This document shows positions 5,798-6,798 of a DNA stretch of 6,798 bases, piece after piece. The DNA is taken from positions 1-6,798 of the forward strand of contig JAIVFU010000243.1 in assembly GCA_020829485.1 (NCBI GenBank), in the 5' to 3' direction. Position 1 is the stretch's first letter. Every line of letters begins with the position of its first letter. Source of the DNA: Nostoc sp. CHAB 5834 (GTDB lineage: Bacteria; Cyanobacteriota; Cyanobacteriia; Cyanobacteriales; Nostocaceae). A program made the position numbers and the translations under genes. Below the pieces are notes generated by a model that made no database searches, was not told the origin of the DNA, and was given only the letters and a program-made list of their open reading frames with translations.

Positions 5798-5801
5798 TTT
5801 G
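5794..5801 (+). promoter_or_regulatory. rep: Bacteroidota-type -7 element (TATTTTTG) in front of rep
   Basis: TATTTTTG matches TAnnTTTG and lies 29 bp before the proposed rep ATG. No TTG -33 box is seen at the usual distance; that space is filled by the iteron at 5757-5775 and the degenerate copy at 5779-5797. Rep bound to these sites would overlap the promoter, so autorepression is plausible. Confidence 0.35.
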
Positions 5802-5819
5802 TTAGGTTTACTTCATAAA

Positions 5820-5828
5820 TGTGGATAA
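5820..5828 (-). promoter_or_regulatory. Perfect DnaA box
   Basis: TGTGGATAA on the plus strand is the exact reverse complement of the DnaA consensus TTATCCACA. It lies two bases before the proposed rep start and 23 bp after the last, degenerate iteron, a normal place for a DnaA site in an iteron origin. It also argues that the upstream ATG at 5819, which overlaps the box, is not the real start of rep. Confidence 0.7.
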
Positions 5829-5830
5829 CT

Positions 5831-6772
5831 ATGAAAAAGAAAACTCCTGCTAACCAACTATCTATTTTGGGGAAAGTTGACAATGCAGTACGAATGCTCT
5901 TTCAAGCAAATGCGCTAACAGTTGCTAACTATGAGATGAGTGCGTTGCAAAAGAATATTTTTTACATGGTTCAATCGCAACTAGGAGCTGATGATGCTCC
6001 CAATAAGGAATACGTTATTCGCATCAAAGACTTGATTGACGTAACTAATGTGGTTAATCCTTATGCTAATTTACGGTTAGCCACTAAGACGATGATGCAA
6101 AAAATTCTTGAAATTTCAATTGATGGAAATCTTTTGCAAGTAGCACCTTTCTCTTCTGTATTTTATAATACTGATGAAGGGACAATTGCTATATGTATCG
6201 ATTCTAAGCTTCGCCCATTTTTATTTAATTTAGAAAATCGTTTTACGACTTACGGCTTCTACGAAGCCTTACTCGTATCCGGAAAATACACTAAACGATT
6301 ATATGAAATGCTGTCTCAATGGAAGAATTTGGGACTGATGAAAGTTTCGATTCAAGACCTGAAAACTCGTTTACGATTGATTCGTAATGATGAGGAGACT
6401 GGATTAGATACCGAACTCTATCCTGATTGGGACAACTTTAAACGGAGGGTACTGGATCCAGCAGTCAAAGAAATTAATTCTAAAACAGACATTGAGGTAA
6501 CTTACTACCCTGAACGTCAAAGTCGGAAGATAACAGGCTTAGTCTGGACCATTAAAGTTAAAAAACCAGAGCTTCAACTTCCTCCACCATCAGAATTACA
6601 CCAAAGACTTATAGAGAAGTTTGGATTGCGCACTGATCAGGCTCAATATGTGCTTAATAATTATGACTCAGTTTACATAATGAGAAAATTATATGAAATT
6701 GAGGTTAAGAATGCCTCTCGTAAGATTCTTAATATGGGTGCTTATACCGCTAAAGTATTTGGAGTAATTTGA
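5831..6772 (+). CDS. rep: Rep_3-family plasmid replication initiator
   Basis: The protein is 313 residues from the ATG at 5831 (317 from the in-frame ATG at 5819). It has the two winged-helix layout of Rep_3 (RepB/RepE-like) initiators. The first unit covers about residues 23-145, beginning with LFQANALTVANYEMSALQKNIFYMV in several short motifs. The second, about 150-245, contains the recognition motif YTKRLYEMLSQWKN (153-166) and the hallmark FKRRVLDPAVKEIN (203-216). A C-terminal helical tail follows a proline-rich linker at 251-253. The protein would bind the iterons directly upstream, open the A/T-rich region and recruit host helicase with DnaA. I prefer the 5831 start (MKKKTPANQL) because the 5819 ATG lies on the DnaA box. 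The gene is transcribed divergently from parAB. Codon use is A/T-rich: 6061-6120 has 18 of 60 G+C. Confidence 0.94.
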   Translation: MKKKTPANQLSILGKVDNAVRMLFQANALTVANYEMSALQKNIFYMVQSQLGADDAPNKEYVIRIKDLIDVTNVVNPYANLRLATKTMMQKILEISIDGNLLQVAPFSSVFYNTDEGTIAICIDSKLRPFLFNLENRFTTYGFYEALLVSGKYTKRLYEMLSQWKNLGLMKVSIQDLKTRLRLIRNDEETGLDTELYPDWDNFKRRVLDPAVKEINSKTDIEVTYYPERQSRKITGLVWTIKVKKPELQLPPPSELHQRLIEKFGLRTDQAQYVLNNYDSVYIMRKLYEIEVKNASRKILNMGAYTAKVFGVI

Positions 6773-6798
6773 AGTGTATTATTTTTCACAAGTATTTT

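Larger units (their letters stand above)
5315..5830 (+). other. Probable plasmid replication origin (oriV)
   Basis: The region combines seven iterons plus a degenerate one, a long A/T-rich stretch, and a perfect DnaA box next to the start of a Rep_3 initiator gene. These are the standard parts of an iteron-controlled theta origin. The exact limits and the minimal origin cannot be set from sequence alone. Confidence 0.8.

Noticed and set aside
5605..5883. Minus-strand 92-codon ORF with repeated TTILYG-like peptides
   Set aside because: The repeats are simply the iterons read in reverse, and the ORF runs into the rep gene on the opposite strand. It is a by-product of the array, not a gene.

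Overview
The window looks like part of a plasmid (or plasmid-derived replicon) from a member of the Bacteroidota, plausibly Cytophagales (Spirosoma-like). That placement is inference. It rests on the protein families, on start codons without Shine-Dalgarno sequences but with A/T-rich leaders, and on TAnnTTTG-type -7 promoter elements. No rRNA or other taxonomic marker is present.

Left part (1-2261, minus strand, reading off the left edge): the first three genes of an extracellular contractile injection system (eCIS; PVC/Afp/MAC/AlgoCIS-like) operon. In transcription order these are a DUF4255/Pvc16-type tail-terminator (cap) protein, a 297-residue protein of unassigned family that may be another cap-proximal component, and the N-terminal half of a contractile sheath protein cut by the window edge. 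Middle left (2262-3162): about 900 bp without a convincing gene. It holds direct repeats and short palindromes just upstream of the eCIS operon and one short coding-like fragment.

Middle (3163-5205, minus strand): a type Ia-like partition cassette. ParA carries an N-terminal helix-turn-helix, and ParB follows it closely. The cassette is bracketed by two perfect inverted repeats: a 17-bp-arm repeat just upstream of parA (candidate operator) and a striking 32-bp-arm repeat with a 3-nt loop that covers the parB stop codon (candidate centromere parS or terminator).

Right part (5206-6798, plus strand): an iteron-type origin. Seven 19-bp iterons plus one degenerate copy, a strongly A/T-rich stretch and a perfect DnaA box lie directly in front of a Rep_3-family initiator gene.

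Taken together, rep and the iterons would replicate the element, parAB would segregate it, and the eCIS operon is the accessory cargo. The most noteworthy points are the location of an eCIS operon next to plasmid maintenance genes, the long perfect palindrome at the parB end, and the unassigned second eCIS gene.
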